Shown here: one piece after another, positions 9,103-17,828 of the stretch
How the letters are laid out: each line of letters starts with the position of its first letter
Position numbering within the stretch: the stretch's first letter is position 1
From: Arthrobacter sp. Soil763
Lineage (GTDB): Bacteria > Actinomycetota > Actinomycetes > Actinomycetales > Micrococcaceae
Assembly (NCBI RefSeq): GCF_001428365.1
Contig: NZ_LMSH01000002.1
Coordinates: 1,137,505 to 1,201,504 of the forward strand
DNA length: 64,000 nucleotides
Reading direction: 5' to 3'
The notes under the pieces: model-generated
Seen by the model: the letters and a program-made list of their open reading frames with translations, nothing else
Databases searched by the model: none
What the model was told of the DNA's origin: nothing
Translations under genes and position numbers: made by a program

Positions 9103-10143
9103 ATGTCCTTTTACCCCGATGACCAAACCCCGGACGCCGAGGTTCAACGGTCCCGGAAGAAGCGGAAACGGACTGCCCGCAACATCCTTCTGGGAGTGGT
9201 GGCGTTCTTCCTGGTTGTGGCGGTGGGCGCGGGCGTCTTCGCCTTCAACCTGGCGAACAGCTTCAACTCCAAATCCCAGAAGATCGAACAGGCCTTCCCG
9301 TCGGAGACTGCACGGCCGCCGGAAACCAGGACGGACGCAGTCAACCTGCTCCTGCTTGGCAGCGACAGCCGCGGCGCGGCGCTGGGGGAGGCAGAAGCCG
9401 GCGGAGCTTCGGACCAGCGCTCCGACACCATGATGTGGGTCCACATTCCCGCGGACCGCAAGAACATCTACATGATGTCCATCATGCGCGACACCTGGGT
9501 GCAGATCCCCGGACACGGCGAGGCGAAGATGAACGCCGCCATGGCATTCGGCGGTATCCCGCTGTTGGTCCAGACCCTGGAGGGTATGTTCGACAGCCGC
9601 ATTGACCACGTGGCAGTGGTGGATTTCGAAGGCTTCAAGGCTATGACGGACGCCCTGGGCGGCGTCGCTGTCAACATTCCGCAGGCCTTCACTGCCCAGG
9701 GGTTCTCCTTTGAACCCGGCAAGCAGCAGCTCAGTGGCGAGCAGGCCCTCGCCTTCGTCCGGGAACGGAAGTCATTCGCCGACGGCGACTACCAGCGGGT
9801 AAAGAACCAACAACTATTCCTCAAGGCCCTGATGTCCAAGTTCCTAACCCCGGAGACCCTGGCCAACCCCGTTCGGATCAGCAGCCTGGTGGACTCAGTC
9901 TCGCCGTATATCAGCGTCGACAAGTCGCTGGACGCGGCCGCCGTGGGGGCGCTGGCGGTCGGACTGCGCAATGTCCGTTCCGCTGACGTGGTCAGCTTTA
10001 CGCTGCCAACGCAGGGGATCGGGACATCAGCCGACGGCCAGTCGATCGTCTTGCGCGACGACGCCGCCATCGCCAAGGTGGCCGCAGCCCTGCGTAACGA
10101 CACCCTGGGTGAGTTCGCCAAATCCGCCGGGGCGGGCTCGTAA
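9103..10143 (+). CDS. LytR-CpsA-Psr (LCP) family protein
   Basis: Type II membrane protein of 346 residues: short cytoplasmic tail rich in Lys/Arg (SRKKRKRTARN), a transmembrane segment at about 28-50, then the extracellular LCP domain. The domain shows NLLLLGSDSR, the Asp/Arg-rich core (RSDTMMWVHI, IMRDTWVQIPG), KMNAAMAFGG and ALAFVRERKSFADGDYQRVKNQQ. LCP enzymes transfer lipid-linked glycopolymers such as teichoic acid or capsule onto peptidoglycan. AGGTGGGA at 9087-9094 fits ATG 9103 better than an in-frame ATG at 9064. Confidence 0.93.
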   Translation: MSFYPDDQTPDAEVQRSRKKRKRTARNILLGVVAFFLVVAVGAGVFAFNLANSFNSKSQKIEQAFPSETARPPETRTDAVNLLLLGSDSRGAALGEAEAGGASDQRSDTMMWVHIPADRKNIYMMSIMRDTWVQIPGHGEAKMNAAMAFGGIPLLVQTLEGMFDSRIDHVAVVDFEGFKAMTDALGGVAVNIPQAFTAQGFSFEPGKQQLSGEQALAFVRERKSFADGDYQRVKNQQLFLKALMSKFLTPETLANPVRISSLVDSVSPYISVDKSLDAAAVGALAVGLRNVRSADVVSFTLPTQGIGTSADGQSIVLRDDAAIAKVAAALRNDTLGEFAKSAGAGS

Positions 10144-10199
10144 CCGCGTGACAGCATAGGCCCCGGCCTGGTTCCGCCCCGGCTGTCGGCCCTGCGCGG

Positions 10200-10205
10200 T
10201 AGCGT
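10200..10205 (+). promoter_or_regulatory. -10 element, leaderless promoter of thiL
   Basis: TAGCGT followed by 6 nt (aggact) and GTG 10212. The AGGA inside the spacer is too close to the start to act as a normal ribosome site. Confidence 0.5.
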
Positions 10206-10211
10206 AGGACT

Positions 10212-11306
10212 GTGCCTGAACCGCTGACCCGCCCGCCCCGTACCGGCAACCCGCCGGACGGCGCGGCCGCACCCGCCCAGCCCGCCGCCCTGACCGTCGG
10301 CGGGCTCTCCGAGGGCGAGCTCCTGGCCCGGATCTTCCCGCGGCTGCACGGCGGGAACGCCACCCGCGATGCCGGCACCCTGCTGCTGGGCCCGGGGGAC
10401 GACGCCGCGATCGTCGCGGCCCCGGACGGGCGCACCGTGATCAGCATCGACACCCAGGTGGCGGACCAGGACTTCCGGCTGGAATGGAACAACGGATACC
10501 GGACCACCGGGTACGACGTCGGCTGGAAGGCCGCCGCACAGAACCTCTCCGACATCAACGCCATGGGCGCCCGCGCCACGGCCATGGTGGTCAGCCTCAC
10601 CATGCCCGAGGACACCGCTATCGCCTGGGTGGAAGACTTCGCCGACGGCCTCAGCGCCGGCATCCGCGAACTCGGCGCCCCCGACTGCGCCGTAGCCGGC
10701 GGCGACCTCGGCCGCGGCCGCGAACTGGCCGTCAGCGTCGCCATCGTGGGCAGCCTGGACGGCCACGCCCCGGTGCTGCGCTCCGGCGCCCGCCCGGGGG
10801 ACATCCTGGCGCTCGCCGGGACCGTCGGCCGCGCCGCCGCGGGGCTTGCCCTGCTGGAATCCGACGTCCCCGTGGAGACGCTCTCTCCTGAGCAGCGCGA
10901 ACTGCTGGACACCCAGTGCCGGCCCCGGCCGCCGCTGGCTGCCGGCCCGCTGGCCCGCCGGCACGGCGCCACCGCGCTGATGGACATCTCCGACGGACTG
11001 GTCCGGGACGGGACCCGGATGGCCGCGGCCAGCGGTGCCGTGCTGGACGTGGATCCCGCTGCCCTCACGGCGCTGGCCGCCCCGCTCCGGCCCGCCGCCG
11101 TCCTGCTGGGGGCGGACGCGCTGGAGTGGGTGCTGGGCGGGGGAGAAGACCACGGCCTGCTGGCCGCCTTCCCGGCAAGGGCTCAGCTGCCTGCCGGGTT
11201 CACTGCGATAGGCTCGGTAAAGGACCCTGCACCAAAGGACAGCACGGGCGTGACGATAGCGGGCAAGCCCGCGCACACCGTGGGATGGGATCACTTTGCA
11301 GACTAA
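10212..11306 (+). CDS. thiL: Thiamine-monophosphate kinase
   Basis: Phosphorylates thiamine monophosphate to thiamine pyrophosphate, the cofactor needed among others by AceE encoded later in the window. The 364-residue product belongs to the PurM/ThiL fold: LGPGDDAAIVAAPDGR (Mg/ATP aspartates), ISIDTQVADQDF, DINAMGARATAMVVSL, VAGGDLGRG and LMDISDGLVRDGTRMA. A 25-residue Pro/Ala-rich tail precedes the domain. The gene ends inside the start of the DAK2 gene (11-nt overlap). Confidence 0.94.
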   Translation: MPEPLTRPPRTGNPPDGAAAPAQPAALTVGGLSEGELLARIFPRLHGGNATRDAGTLLLGPGDDAAIVAAPDGRTVISIDTQVADQDFRLEWNNGYRTTGYDVGWKAAAQNLSDINAMGARATAMVVSLTMPEDTAIAWVEDFADGLSAGIRELGAPDCAVAGGDLGRGRELAVSVAIVGSLDGHAPVLRSGARPGDILALAGTVGRAAAGLALLESDVPVETLSPEQRELLDTQCRPRPPLAAGPLARRHGATALMDISDGLVRDGTRMAAASGAVLDVDPAALTALAAPLRPAAVLLGADALEWVLGGGEDHGLLAAFPARAQLPAGFTAIGSVKDPAPKDSTGVTIAGKPAHTVGWDHFAD

Positions 11307-12396
11307 GATTGCCGCCAACGCGCAAGCGATGAAGCGGTGGTTGGGCAAGGCGGAAACAACGCTGGGAAACCACAGCGACCGCCTGAACGCCATCAACATC
11401 TTTCCCGTCGCCGACGGTGACACCGGCACCAACCTCTACCTCACGGTGCGCGCCGCCGCCCGCGCGCTCCAGGACGTCCCCACGGACACTTCCTCCCTCC
11501 CGCAGGTGACAGCAGACACCCCGCTGCACGTAGTGGGCCCGCCGGACCCGGCCCAGAACGACGTCGGCGCCGTCCTGGCCAAGGCCGGGCAGGCCGCCAT
11601 CGAGCAGGCCCGCGGCAACTCCGGCACGCTCTTCGCCGTCTTCCTCTGCGCCGCCGCCGAACCCCTCGCCGGGCACCCGAGGCTCAGCTCCCCGCTGCTG
11701 GCCGCCGCGCTGAACCGCGCCCAGATCCGGGCCTGGTCCGCCCTCAGCGACCCCGTCCCCGGCACCATGCTCTCGGTCATGGAAGCGGCCGCCCGCGCCG
11801 CGGCCGCCGTCGACGCCGAGCACGGCGGCGATGACAGCAACCACACCCTGGGCCTGGCCCTGGACGCGGCCGTCGAGGCCGCCCTGGCCGCCGTCGTGCA
11901 CACCGAGGACCAGCTCGAAGCCCTCCACACCGCTCACGTGGTGGACGCCGGCGGCGTCGGGATGCTGCTGATCCTGGACTGCCTGCGCTCCGCCGTCCTC
12001 GGCGAGGAACTGCAGGACCAGCTGCTGGACGGGCTGCACGGCTACGACGTCCATGACCCGCACATCCACGAGGGCATGCCCCGCGACGAGGGCGTGGAGG
12101 TCATGTGCACCATCACACTCTCGCCGCTGGACGCCGCCACCATGCGGCAGCGGCTGGACGAAATGGGCGAGTCGGTGATCATGAGCCAGGTCGGCGGCGA
12201 CCCCGACGCCGAGGGCGCCTACCGCTGGCGCGTCCACGTCCACGTCCCGGACCCGGCCCCCGCCGTCGAGCTCATCCGCTCGCTCGGCGAACCCTCGGAC
12301 ATCAGCGTCAGCGAACTCGCCCTGCCCCGCGATCCCCGGGAGCCGGACGCCGCCGGCGTCGGCGGCAGCACGGACCCGGACGGACATGAACGCTGA
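11296..12396 (+). CDS. DAK2 domain protein (FakA-like, lacking the C-terminal domain)
   Basis: The N-terminal half is a DAK2/DhaL ATP-binding domain: INIFPVADGDTGTNLYLT with Mg-binding aspartates, RGNSGTLFAVF, and DAGGVGMLLILDCL. Residues about 255-350 resemble the middle domain of FakA-like proteins (VMCTITLSP, then LDEMGESVIMSQVGGD and WRVHVHVPDP). Whole FakA-type kinases are about 550 residues, so at 366 this one lacks the C-terminal domain. In many Gram-positives a DAK2 gene sits directly before recG, as here. Start TTG 11296 overlaps thiL; ATG 11329 is an alternative. Substrate unknown. Confidence 0.82.
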   Translation: MQTKIAANAQAMKRWLGKAETTLGNHSDRLNAINIFPVADGDTGTNLYLTVRAAARALQDVPTDTSSLPQVTADTPLHVVGPPDPAQNDVGAVLAKAGQAAIEQARGNSGTLFAVFLCAAAEPLAGHPRLSSPLLAAALNRAQIRAWSALSDPVPGTMLSVMEAAARAAAAVDAEHGGDDSNHTLGLALDAAVEAALAAVVHTEDQLEALHTAHVVDAGGVGMLLILDCLRSAVLGEELQDQLLDGLHGYDVHDPHIHEGMPRDEGVEVMCTITLSPLDAATMRQRLDEMGESVIMSQVGGDPDAEGAYRWRVHVHVPDPAPAVELIRSLGEPSDISVSELALPRDPREPDAAGVGGSTDPDGHER

Positions 12397-14611
12397 ACTA
12401 GCCCTGCCCCTGGAGCGCCGGATCGGCAAGCGCTCCGCGGCCGTGATTGAAAAGCATCTCGGCATCAGCACCGTCGGTGGCCTGCTGAACTACTTCCCGC
12501 GCCGCTACCTGAGCCGCGGGGAGCTGACACCCATCAGCGAGCTCCCGCCGGATGAAGACGTGACCCTGATCGCCCGGGTGCTCTCCAGCAGCACCCGGTC
12601 CATGAGAGCCCGCCGCGGCACGCTGACCGACGTCGTGGTCACGGACGACGCCGGCAAGGGCGTTCCCGGGACGCTCAAGATCAGCTTCTTCAACGGCTTC
12701 CGGGCCAAGGCCGAACTGCAGCCGGGCCGTCGCGCCATGTTCTCCGGCAAGGTCACCCGCTACGGCGGCGCGCTCAGCCTGACGAACCCGGACTTCCTGC
12801 TTCTCGACGAGGACCCGGATGCCTCCGGCAAGGACCCCGAGGAACTCGCCGCGATGCCCATTCCGGTCTACCCGGCCACGGCCAAGCTCACCAGCTGGTC
12901 CATCCAGAAGGTCATCTCCACGCTGCTGGACACGGTCGATCTGGACCAGCTCGCGGACCCGCTGCCGGCCGGGATCGCCAGCCGGGAAAAGTTCCTGACG
13001 GCCGCGGACGCCTACCGGTTGATCCATGCCCCGCAGACCCCCTCGGACTGGCAGCGGGCCCGGGACCGGTTCCGGTTCCAGGAAGCGCTGGTGCTGCAGT
13101 CGGCCCTGGCCCGGCGCCGCGCCCAGCTGGCCGCCGAGGAAGCCACCGCACGCCGCCCGGTGACCGACGGCCTGCTTGCCGCGTTCGACCGGCAACTGCC
13201 GTTCACCCTGACCGCCGGCCAGGCCGCCGTCGGCAAGACCCTCGCCGAGGAACTGGCCCTGGACTCGCCGATGAACCGGCTGCTGCAGGGTGAGGTGGGC
13301 TCGGGCAAGACCATCGTGGCGCTGCGTGCCATGCTGCAGGTGGTCGACGCCGGCGGCCAGGCCGCGCTGCTGGCCCCCACCGAGGTCCTCGCTGCCCAGC
13401 ACTACGACTCGATCCGCCGCACCCTCGGCCCGCTCTCCCGCGACGGGCTGCTCGGCGGACTCGGCGCGGACTCCGTGCAGGTCACGCTGCTGACCGGGTC
13501 CATGCCTACCGCGGCGCGCAAGCAGGCCATGCTGGACGCCGCGTCCGGGACGGCCGGGATCGTGATCGGCACCCACGCCCTGCTCAGCGAGAACGTCTCC
13601 TTCTACGACCTCGGCCTGATCGTGGTGGACGAACAGCACCGCTTCGGCGTCGAACAACGCGACGCCCTCCGCGCCAAGGCCAGCAAGCCGCCGCACCTGC
13701 TGGTCATGACCGCCACGCCCATCCCGCGCACCGTCGCGATGACGGTGTTCGGCGACCTGGAGACCTCCGTCCTGGACGAACTCCCGGCCGGCCGCGCCCC
13801 GATCACCACCCACGTGGTGGGACTGGCCGAACACCCGGCCTGGGCCACCCGGATCTGGACCCGCGCCCGGGAGGAGATCGACGCCGGCCACCAGGTCTAC
13901 GTCGTCTGCCCCAAGATCGGCACGGACGACGACGGCGACTTCAGCCCCGGCGAAGCCGAACCCACCGACGCGGACCTGGCCGAAAACGGGTCCCGGGAAC
14001 TCGCGTCGGTCACCGGCGTCGTGGAGCTGCTGCAGGATGAACCGGCACTGGCCGGCGTGCCGCTGGCACCCTTGCACGGCCGACAGGACCCGGTGCTCAA
14101 ATCCGACACCATGGCCGCCTTCACCGCCAACCGGACCAAGCTGCTGGTCTCCACCACGGTGATCGAAGTCGGCGTCGACGTGCACAACGCTACGCTCATG
14201 GTCATCCTGGACGCGGACCGGTTCGGCATCTCCCAGCTGCACCAGCTCCGCGGCCGCGTTGGCCGCGGCGGGCTGCCGGGGACCTGCCTGCTGGTCACCT
14301 CCCTGGAACCTGAACACCCCAGCCGGCGCCGGCTGGACGCGGTGGCGGCTACCACGGACGGGTTCGCCCTGTCGCAGGAGGACCTGAAGCTGCGCCGGGA
14401 AGGCGACATCCTGGGCGCATCGCAGTCCGGCGGACGCTCCACCCTGAAACTGCTGCGGGTGCTCGAACACGAGGACGTGATCGCCCGGGCCCGGACCGAC
14501 GCCCAGTCGATCATCGGTGCCGACCCGGACCTGGCCCGCCACCCCGAGCTCGCCGCGGCGATCGACGACTACCTCAACCCGGAGAAGGAGGCGTTCCTTG
14601 AACGCGGCTAA
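12386..14611 (+). CDS. recG: ATP-dependent DNA helicase RecG
   Basis: Superfamily 2 helicase that remodels stalled forks and branched DNA. The 741-residue protein has an N-terminal wedge/OB region (about 60-160), Walker A GEVGSGKTIVALRAM, Walker B VVDEQHRFGVEQRD, motif III MTATPIPRT, and C-terminal motifs ISQLHQLRGRVGRGG. The start ATG 12386 lies inside the DAK2 end (11-nt overlap). A reverse-strand open frame of nearly 900 codons opposite this gene is a codon-bias artefact. Confidence 0.96.
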   Translation: MNAELALPLERRIGKRSAAVIEKHLGISTVGGLLNYFPRRYLSRGELTPISELPPDEDVTLIARVLSSSTRSMRARRGTLTDVVVTDDAGKGVPGTLKISFFNGFRAKAELQPGRRAMFSGKVTRYGGALSLTNPDFLLLDEDPDASGKDPEELAAMPIPVYPATAKLTSWSIQKVISTLLDTVDLDQLADPLPAGIASREKFLTAADAYRLIHAPQTPSDWQRARDRFRFQEALVLQSALARRRAQLAAEEATARRPVTDGLLAAFDRQLPFTLTAGQAAVGKTLAEELALDSPMNRLLQGEVGSGKTIVALRAMLQVVDAGGQAALLAPTEVLAAQHYDSIRRTLGPLSRDGLLGGLGADSVQVTLLTGSMPTAARKQAMLDAASGTAGIVIGTHALLSENVSFYDLGLIVVDEQHRFGVEQRDALRAKASKPPHLLVMTATPIPRTVAMTVFGDLETSVLDELPAGRAPITTHVVGLAEHPAWATRIWTRAREEIDAGHQVYVVCPKIGTDDDGDFSPGEAEPTDADLAENGSRELASVTGVVELLQDEPALAGVPLAPLHGRQDPVLKSDTMAAFTANRTKLLVSTTVIEVGVDVHNATLMVILDADRFGISQLHQLRGRVGRGGLPGTCLLVTSLEPEHPSRRRLDAVAATTDGFALSQEDLKLRREGDILGASQSGGRSTLKLLRVLEHEDVIARARTDAQSIIGADPDLARHPELAAAIDDYLNPEKEAFLERG

Positions 14612-14632
14612 CCCATCAAGCGCGGGCACCCC

Positions 14633-15235
14633 ATGAGCCGGATCATCGCCGGTGCCGCCGGCGGCACGCCCCTGGCCAGCGTCCCCGGGTCCTTGACCCG
14701 CCCCACCACGGACCGGGTCAAGGAAGCACTGTTCTCCCGCCTGGACGCCTTCGAGGTCATCTCCGACGCCCGCGTGCTGGACCTCTACGCCGGGTCCGGT
14801 TCCCTCGGCGTGGAAAGCGCCAGCCGCGGCGCGCGGGCGGTGGACCTGGTGGAGTTCGACGGCAAGGCCAGCGAGGTCTGCCAGCGCAACGCCGACCTGG
14901 TCAACACCGTGGCCCGGCGCAAAGTGGTCGCTGTGCACCGGTCCAAAGTTGAATCGTTCCTGGACCGCGCGGGGGAGTCCACCCGCTGGGACCTCGTGTT
15001 CCTGGACCCGCCCTATCCGCTGGACGAGCCGGCCCTGGCCGCGGCGCTGGCCAAGCTGCTGCCGCACCTGGCCGAGGGCGCCGTCGTCGTGGTGGAACGC
15101 TCCGCCCGCTCCCCGGAACCGACCTGGCCCGAGGGCCTGGAGCGGTTCGCCGAGAAGAAGTACGGCGAAACCCTGCTCTGGTTCGCCGAACCGGGCGTGG
15201 AGCCTGACGTGGAACCTGACACCGCCGGCGATTAG
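14633..15235 (+). CDS. rsmD: 16S rRNA (guanine(966)-N2)-methyltransferase
   Basis: Methylates G966 of 16S rRNA during 30S assembly. The 200-residue protein has the N-terminal MSRIIAGAAGG block, SAM motif I VLDLYAGSGSLGVES, and the catalytic DPPYP motif in VFLDPPYPLDE. It follows recG by 21 nt. In many actinobacteria coaD follows directly, but here five other genes intervene. A strong hairpin terminator lies just downstream. Confidence 0.95.
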   Translation: MSRIIAGAAGGTPLASVPGSLTRPTTDRVKEALFSRLDAFEVISDARVLDLYAGSGSLGVESASRGARAVDLVEFDGKASEVCQRNADLVNTVARRKVVAVHRSKVESFLDRAGESTRWDLVFLDPPYPLDEPALAAALAKLLPHLAEGAVVVVERSARSPEPTWPEGLERFAEKKYGETLLWFAEPGVEPDVEPDTAGD

Positions 15236-15244
15236 TCCGCGAAG

Positions 15245-15293
15245 AACAGCAAAGGGCCGACGGCGGGATGTCCCGCCGTCGGCCCTTGCTGTT
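15245..15293. terminator. Bidirectional intrinsic terminator, rsmD / ABC substrate-binding gene
   Basis: Long hairpin: AACAGCAAAGGGCCGACGG on the left pairs with the matching right arm, about 23 bp with one bulged A and a 2-4 nt loop. A/T runs flank both ends (aacagcaaa and tgctgttt). It lies between the convergent genes and serves both. Confidence 0.88.
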
Positions 15294-15318
15294 TACCCCG
15301 GGGTTAGCCCCGGAGGAG

Positions 15319-16296
15319 TTATTTCAGGATGGTGCCCGCGACATCCGGCGTCGACGGCGTGATGCCGTACTTGGCCATCAGCTCGCCCAGCTTGCCCAGG
15401 ACCGGCTCGTTGACCTTGCCATCGAACTCTTCAAGCCGCAGCTTCGAGGCCACCGCCTCGGGCATCTTCATGAACTCCGGCAGCAGCGCCCGGACCTTGT
15501 CCGGGTTGCTCTGCGCCATGGCGAGCGTCTCCGTCATGGCCGCCTTGAAGTCGGCCACCACCTCCGGGTTCTGCTGGGCGTAGTTGCCGCTGGTGAACGT
15601 CACCATGGTCGGCAGGCCCGGCAGCGCCTCCTGATTGTTGTAGGTGACCAGCTTGTTGCCCTCGGCCAGCAGCTTCGAGAGGAAGGGCTCGGGAACCCAG
15701 ACCGCGTCGACGTTGCCCTGCGCCAGCTGGGCGCCCATGTCCTGGAACGGCAGCTCGAGGAACTGGACCGCCTTGGGATCGCCGCCCTGCTTGGCCACGA
15801 CCTCCTTGATGGTCAGGTCGCCCTGGGCGTTGATGGTGTTGACGGCCACCTTCTTGCCGGCCAGGTCCTTGGCCGTGGCAATCCCGGAGTCCGCCTTGGC
15901 GACCACACCGTTGATGTCCTTGCCAGTGGCGAGGGAGTTGGAATAGCCCGTGACGATCCGCATGTCCAGGCCCTTGTTCTTGGCCAGCAGCACGGAGAGC
16001 GGGTTGCCGACCGCGAAGTTCATGGTGCCGGTGGAGACTGCGGGCAGCATCGCCGCGCCGCCCTGGCCGCTCTGCAGCTCGACCTTGAGCTTGTGCTTGG
16101 TGAAGATCCCCTCGTCGATGCCCATCTTCACGGCCGCGGAGGGAGCAATGGAGATCACACCGACGCTGATGTTGCGCATGCCGTCGCCGCCGGCGGCCGG
16201 AGCGGACGAGGCGGATCCCGACGGCGACCCGCTGCCGCAGCCGGTAAGCAGCAGGGCCGCGGCCACGCCGACGGCTGCAAAGGTGAGTCTCTTCAT
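15319..16296 (-). CDS. ABC transporter substrate-binding lipoprotein (SsuA/NMT1-like)
   Basis: A 325-residue secreted lipoprotein with signal MKRLTFAAVGVAAALLLTGC (lipobox LLTGC, Cys20) and a Ser/Gly-rich linker. The mature part is a type 2 periplasmic binding fold of the SsuA/TauA/THI5-like group (ISVGVISIAPSAAVKMGIDEG, then GGAAMLPAVSTGTMNFAVG). Family ligands are sulfonates, nitrate or thiamine precursors; the ligand here cannot be decided. No permease or ATPase gene is in the neighbourhood, so it works with a distant transporter or as a sensor. The divergent MarR gene may control it. Confidence 0.87.
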   Translation of the reverse strand: MKRLTFAAVGVAAALLLTGCGSGSPSGSASSAPAAGGDGMRNISVGVISIAPSAAVKMGIDEGIFTKHKLKVELQSGQGGAAMLPAVSTGTMNFAVGNPLSVLLAKNKGLDMRIVTGYSNSLATGKDINGVVAKADSGIATAKDLAGKKVAVNTINAQGDLTIKEVVAKQGGDPKAVQFLELPFQDMGAQLAQGNVDAVWVPEPFLSKLLAEGNKLVTYNNQEALPGLPTMVTFTSGNYAQQNPEVVADFKAAMTETLAMAQSNPDKVRALLPEFMKMPEAVASKLRLEEFDGKVNEPVLGKLGELMAKYGITPSTPDVAGTILK

Positions 16297-16380
16297 AACA
16301 GTCCACTTCCTTGGGGTAAGTTATCCGACGCCCGGTGCCCCTGCCGGCAGCCGGTGTGACGGCGGCTCCGAGGTACGTAC

Positions 16381-16409
16381 ATGACAACCCATATAATTGA
16401 GTTTGTCAA
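16381..16409 (-). promoter_or_regulatory. Sigma-70-type promoter of the substrate-binding protein gene
   Basis: On the minus strand a perfect -35 TTGACA (16404-16409) is followed by a 17-bp spacer and TGTCAT (16381-16386, 4 of 6 to consensus). The segment is far more AT-rich than the surrounding DNA. Confidence 0.65.
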
Positions 16410-16425
16410 CGATAATTTGTTCAAC
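16402..16425. promoter_or_regulatory. Tandem TTTGT(T)CAAC motif, candidate MarR operator
   Basis: TTTGTCAAC at 16402-16410 and TTTGTTCAAC at 16416-16425 repeat with a 14-bp period and overlap the -35 of the substrate-binding gene. Binding by the adjacent MarR protein is inferred from position only. Confidence 0.35.
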
Positions 16426-16494
16426 TATTCCCGCACCGGGGTGTCCCGGCGGTAGGGTGGAGCGTGATCATCGCTCCTAGGAGCCGACCGGAAG

Positions 16495-16998
16495 TTGCGA
16501 GGACCTGTGGCCGAATCTCTTGAACATGCCGGGGACCCCTTGGGAGGCGTCGCCGGCCCGGCAGTCCCGGAGCGGCTCCTGGCCGCCGGCCTGGCGGACG
16601 AAATCGAGTTCCTGGCCGCCCGCGCCCGGTCGCTGGGCAGCGCCCAAGCCAACGCCGTGCTGGCCCCGCTGGGCTTGAAGGTCCGCTCCTACTCGGTGCT
16701 GGCCGTGGTGTGCGGGGCCGCGGAGCCCTCCCAGCGTGAGCTCGCCGAGTTCCTGCGCCTGGATCCCAGCCAGATTGTCACCCTGGTGGACGCGCTGGAA
16801 CAGGGCGGCCTGGTGGCCCGCGCTCCCGATCCCCGTGACCGGCGCTCCAAGGTCATCCGGCCGACACCGGCGGGCCAGGACCTCTACCGGCAGGCCGCGG
16901 AGGCCGTGCGGACGGCCGAGGACGTTTCGCTGGCAGCGCTGGATGGTGCCGAGCGGGACCAGCTGCGCGGCCTGCTGCGCAAGATCGCCTTCGGCTAG
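16495..16998 (+). CDS. MarR family transcriptional regulator
   Basis: A 167-residue winged-helix regulator: SYSVLAVVCGAAEPSQREL leads into the recognition helix (AEFLRLDPSQIVTLVDALE) and the wing GLVARAPDPRDRRSKVIRPT, which has the D-x-R-D-x-R-S-K motif typical of MarR. It should bind palindromic DNA and respond to a small molecule. The gene diverges from the ABC substrate-binding gene. The start is TTG 16495 or GTG 16507, neither with an ideal ribosome site. The stop overlaps that of the convergent aminopropyltransferase-like gene. Confidence 0.87.
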   Translation: MRGPVAESLEHAGDPLGGVAGPAVPERLLAAGLADEIEFLAARARSLGSAQANAVLAPLGLKVRSYSVLAVVCGAAEPSQRELAEFLRLDPSQIVTLVDALEQGGLVARAPDPRDRRSKVIRPTPAGQDLYRQAAEAVRTAEDVSLAALDGAERDQLRGLLRKIAFG

Positions 16999-17828
16999 TC
17001 CGAGAGCACGTCGAGTTCCGCCCCGGCAAGCACTTTCGCCGGGTGCGGGCCGCGGGCGGTCAGCGCCGCCGTCCACGCCGCCGGCCAGGGTCCCTGCGTG
17101 CCGGCCAGGATGATGTTGCCCGGCTGGTCGCCGGCGAACATGCCCGTCTCCGCGGCGGCGGCCACATCGGCCATGGCCCGGCGCAGCGCGGCCACCTGGC
17201 TGCGGACCAGCGTCAGGCCGGGCTCGTCCCCGACGTTGACCACCAGCACGCCACGCGGGCTCAGCCGGGCGGCGGCTTCCTGGTAGAACTCGGTGCAGGC
17301 CAGATGCGCCGGCGCCTCCGGGCCGGAGAAAATGTCCAGGATCACGACGTCGAACCCCAGTCCGGCGGGCAGCGCTGCGAGGGCATCCCGGGCGTCGCCG
17401 ACCATCGGGTGCAGCTCGGTTCCGGCGGGAAGCGGCAGGGCCTCCAGCACGAAGTCGAGCAGTTCGCCCTCCAGCTCCACCGCGTACTGCACGGAGCCGG
17501 GCCGGGTGGCCTGGATGTAGCGGGCCAGGGTCAGGGCGCCGGCGCCCAAGTGCAGTGCGGTGATCGGTTCGCCCCAGGGCGCGACGAGATCCACCACATG
17601 GCCGATCCGGCGCAGATATTCGTAGAAGATGTCGTCGGGCTCCGCCAGGTTCACGTGGGACTGCTCCGCGCCGCCGATGCTCAGCACGTAGCCGCCGTCG
17701 GTGAACTCGTCGGGCTCGATCACGGCCTCCTGGCCGGTGGTGTGCAGGAACCGCCGCAGAACCGGGGCTCCGACCTTCCTGCCGCCAGCTTCCGGAGTGT
17801 CAGCCTGCCCGGTGTCCTGGCCGTTCAC
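16995..17828 (-). CDS. Spermidine synthase-like (SAM-dependent aminopropyltransferase fold) protein
   Basis: A 277-residue Rossmann-fold protein resembling polyamine aminopropyltransferases: GGYVLSIGGAEQSHVNL, LHLGAGALTLARYI (motif I), VELEGELLDFV, GDARDAL and FDVVILDIFSGPEAPAHL. In true spermidine synthases the catalytic Asp lies in a YDVIIxDxxDP-type motif; here it is LDIFSGPEA, as in the stand-alone 'spermidine synthase-like' group found widely in actinobacteria. Polyamine synthesis is therefore not certain. It starts with GTG overlapping the aminotransferase stop by 4 nt, as third gene of a coupled operon. Confidence 0.8.
   Translation of the reverse strand: MNGQDTGQADTPEAGGRKVGAPVLRRFLHTTGQEAVIEPDEFTDGGYVLSIGGAEQSHVNLAEPDDIFYEYLRRIGHVVDLVAPWGEPITALHLGAGALTLARYIQATRPGSVQYAVELEGELLDFVLEALPLPAGTELHPMVGDARDALAALPAGLGFDVVILDIFSGPEAPAHLACTEFYQEAAARLSPRGVLVVNVGDEPGLTLVRSQVAALRRAMADVAAAAETGMFAGDQPGNIILAGTQGPWPAAWTAALTARGPHPAKVLAGAELDVLSD

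Noticed and set aside
12398..15067. 889-codon reverse open frame across recG and rsmD
   Set aside because: No domain, spans two well-supported genes on the other strand; a product of third-position GC bias.
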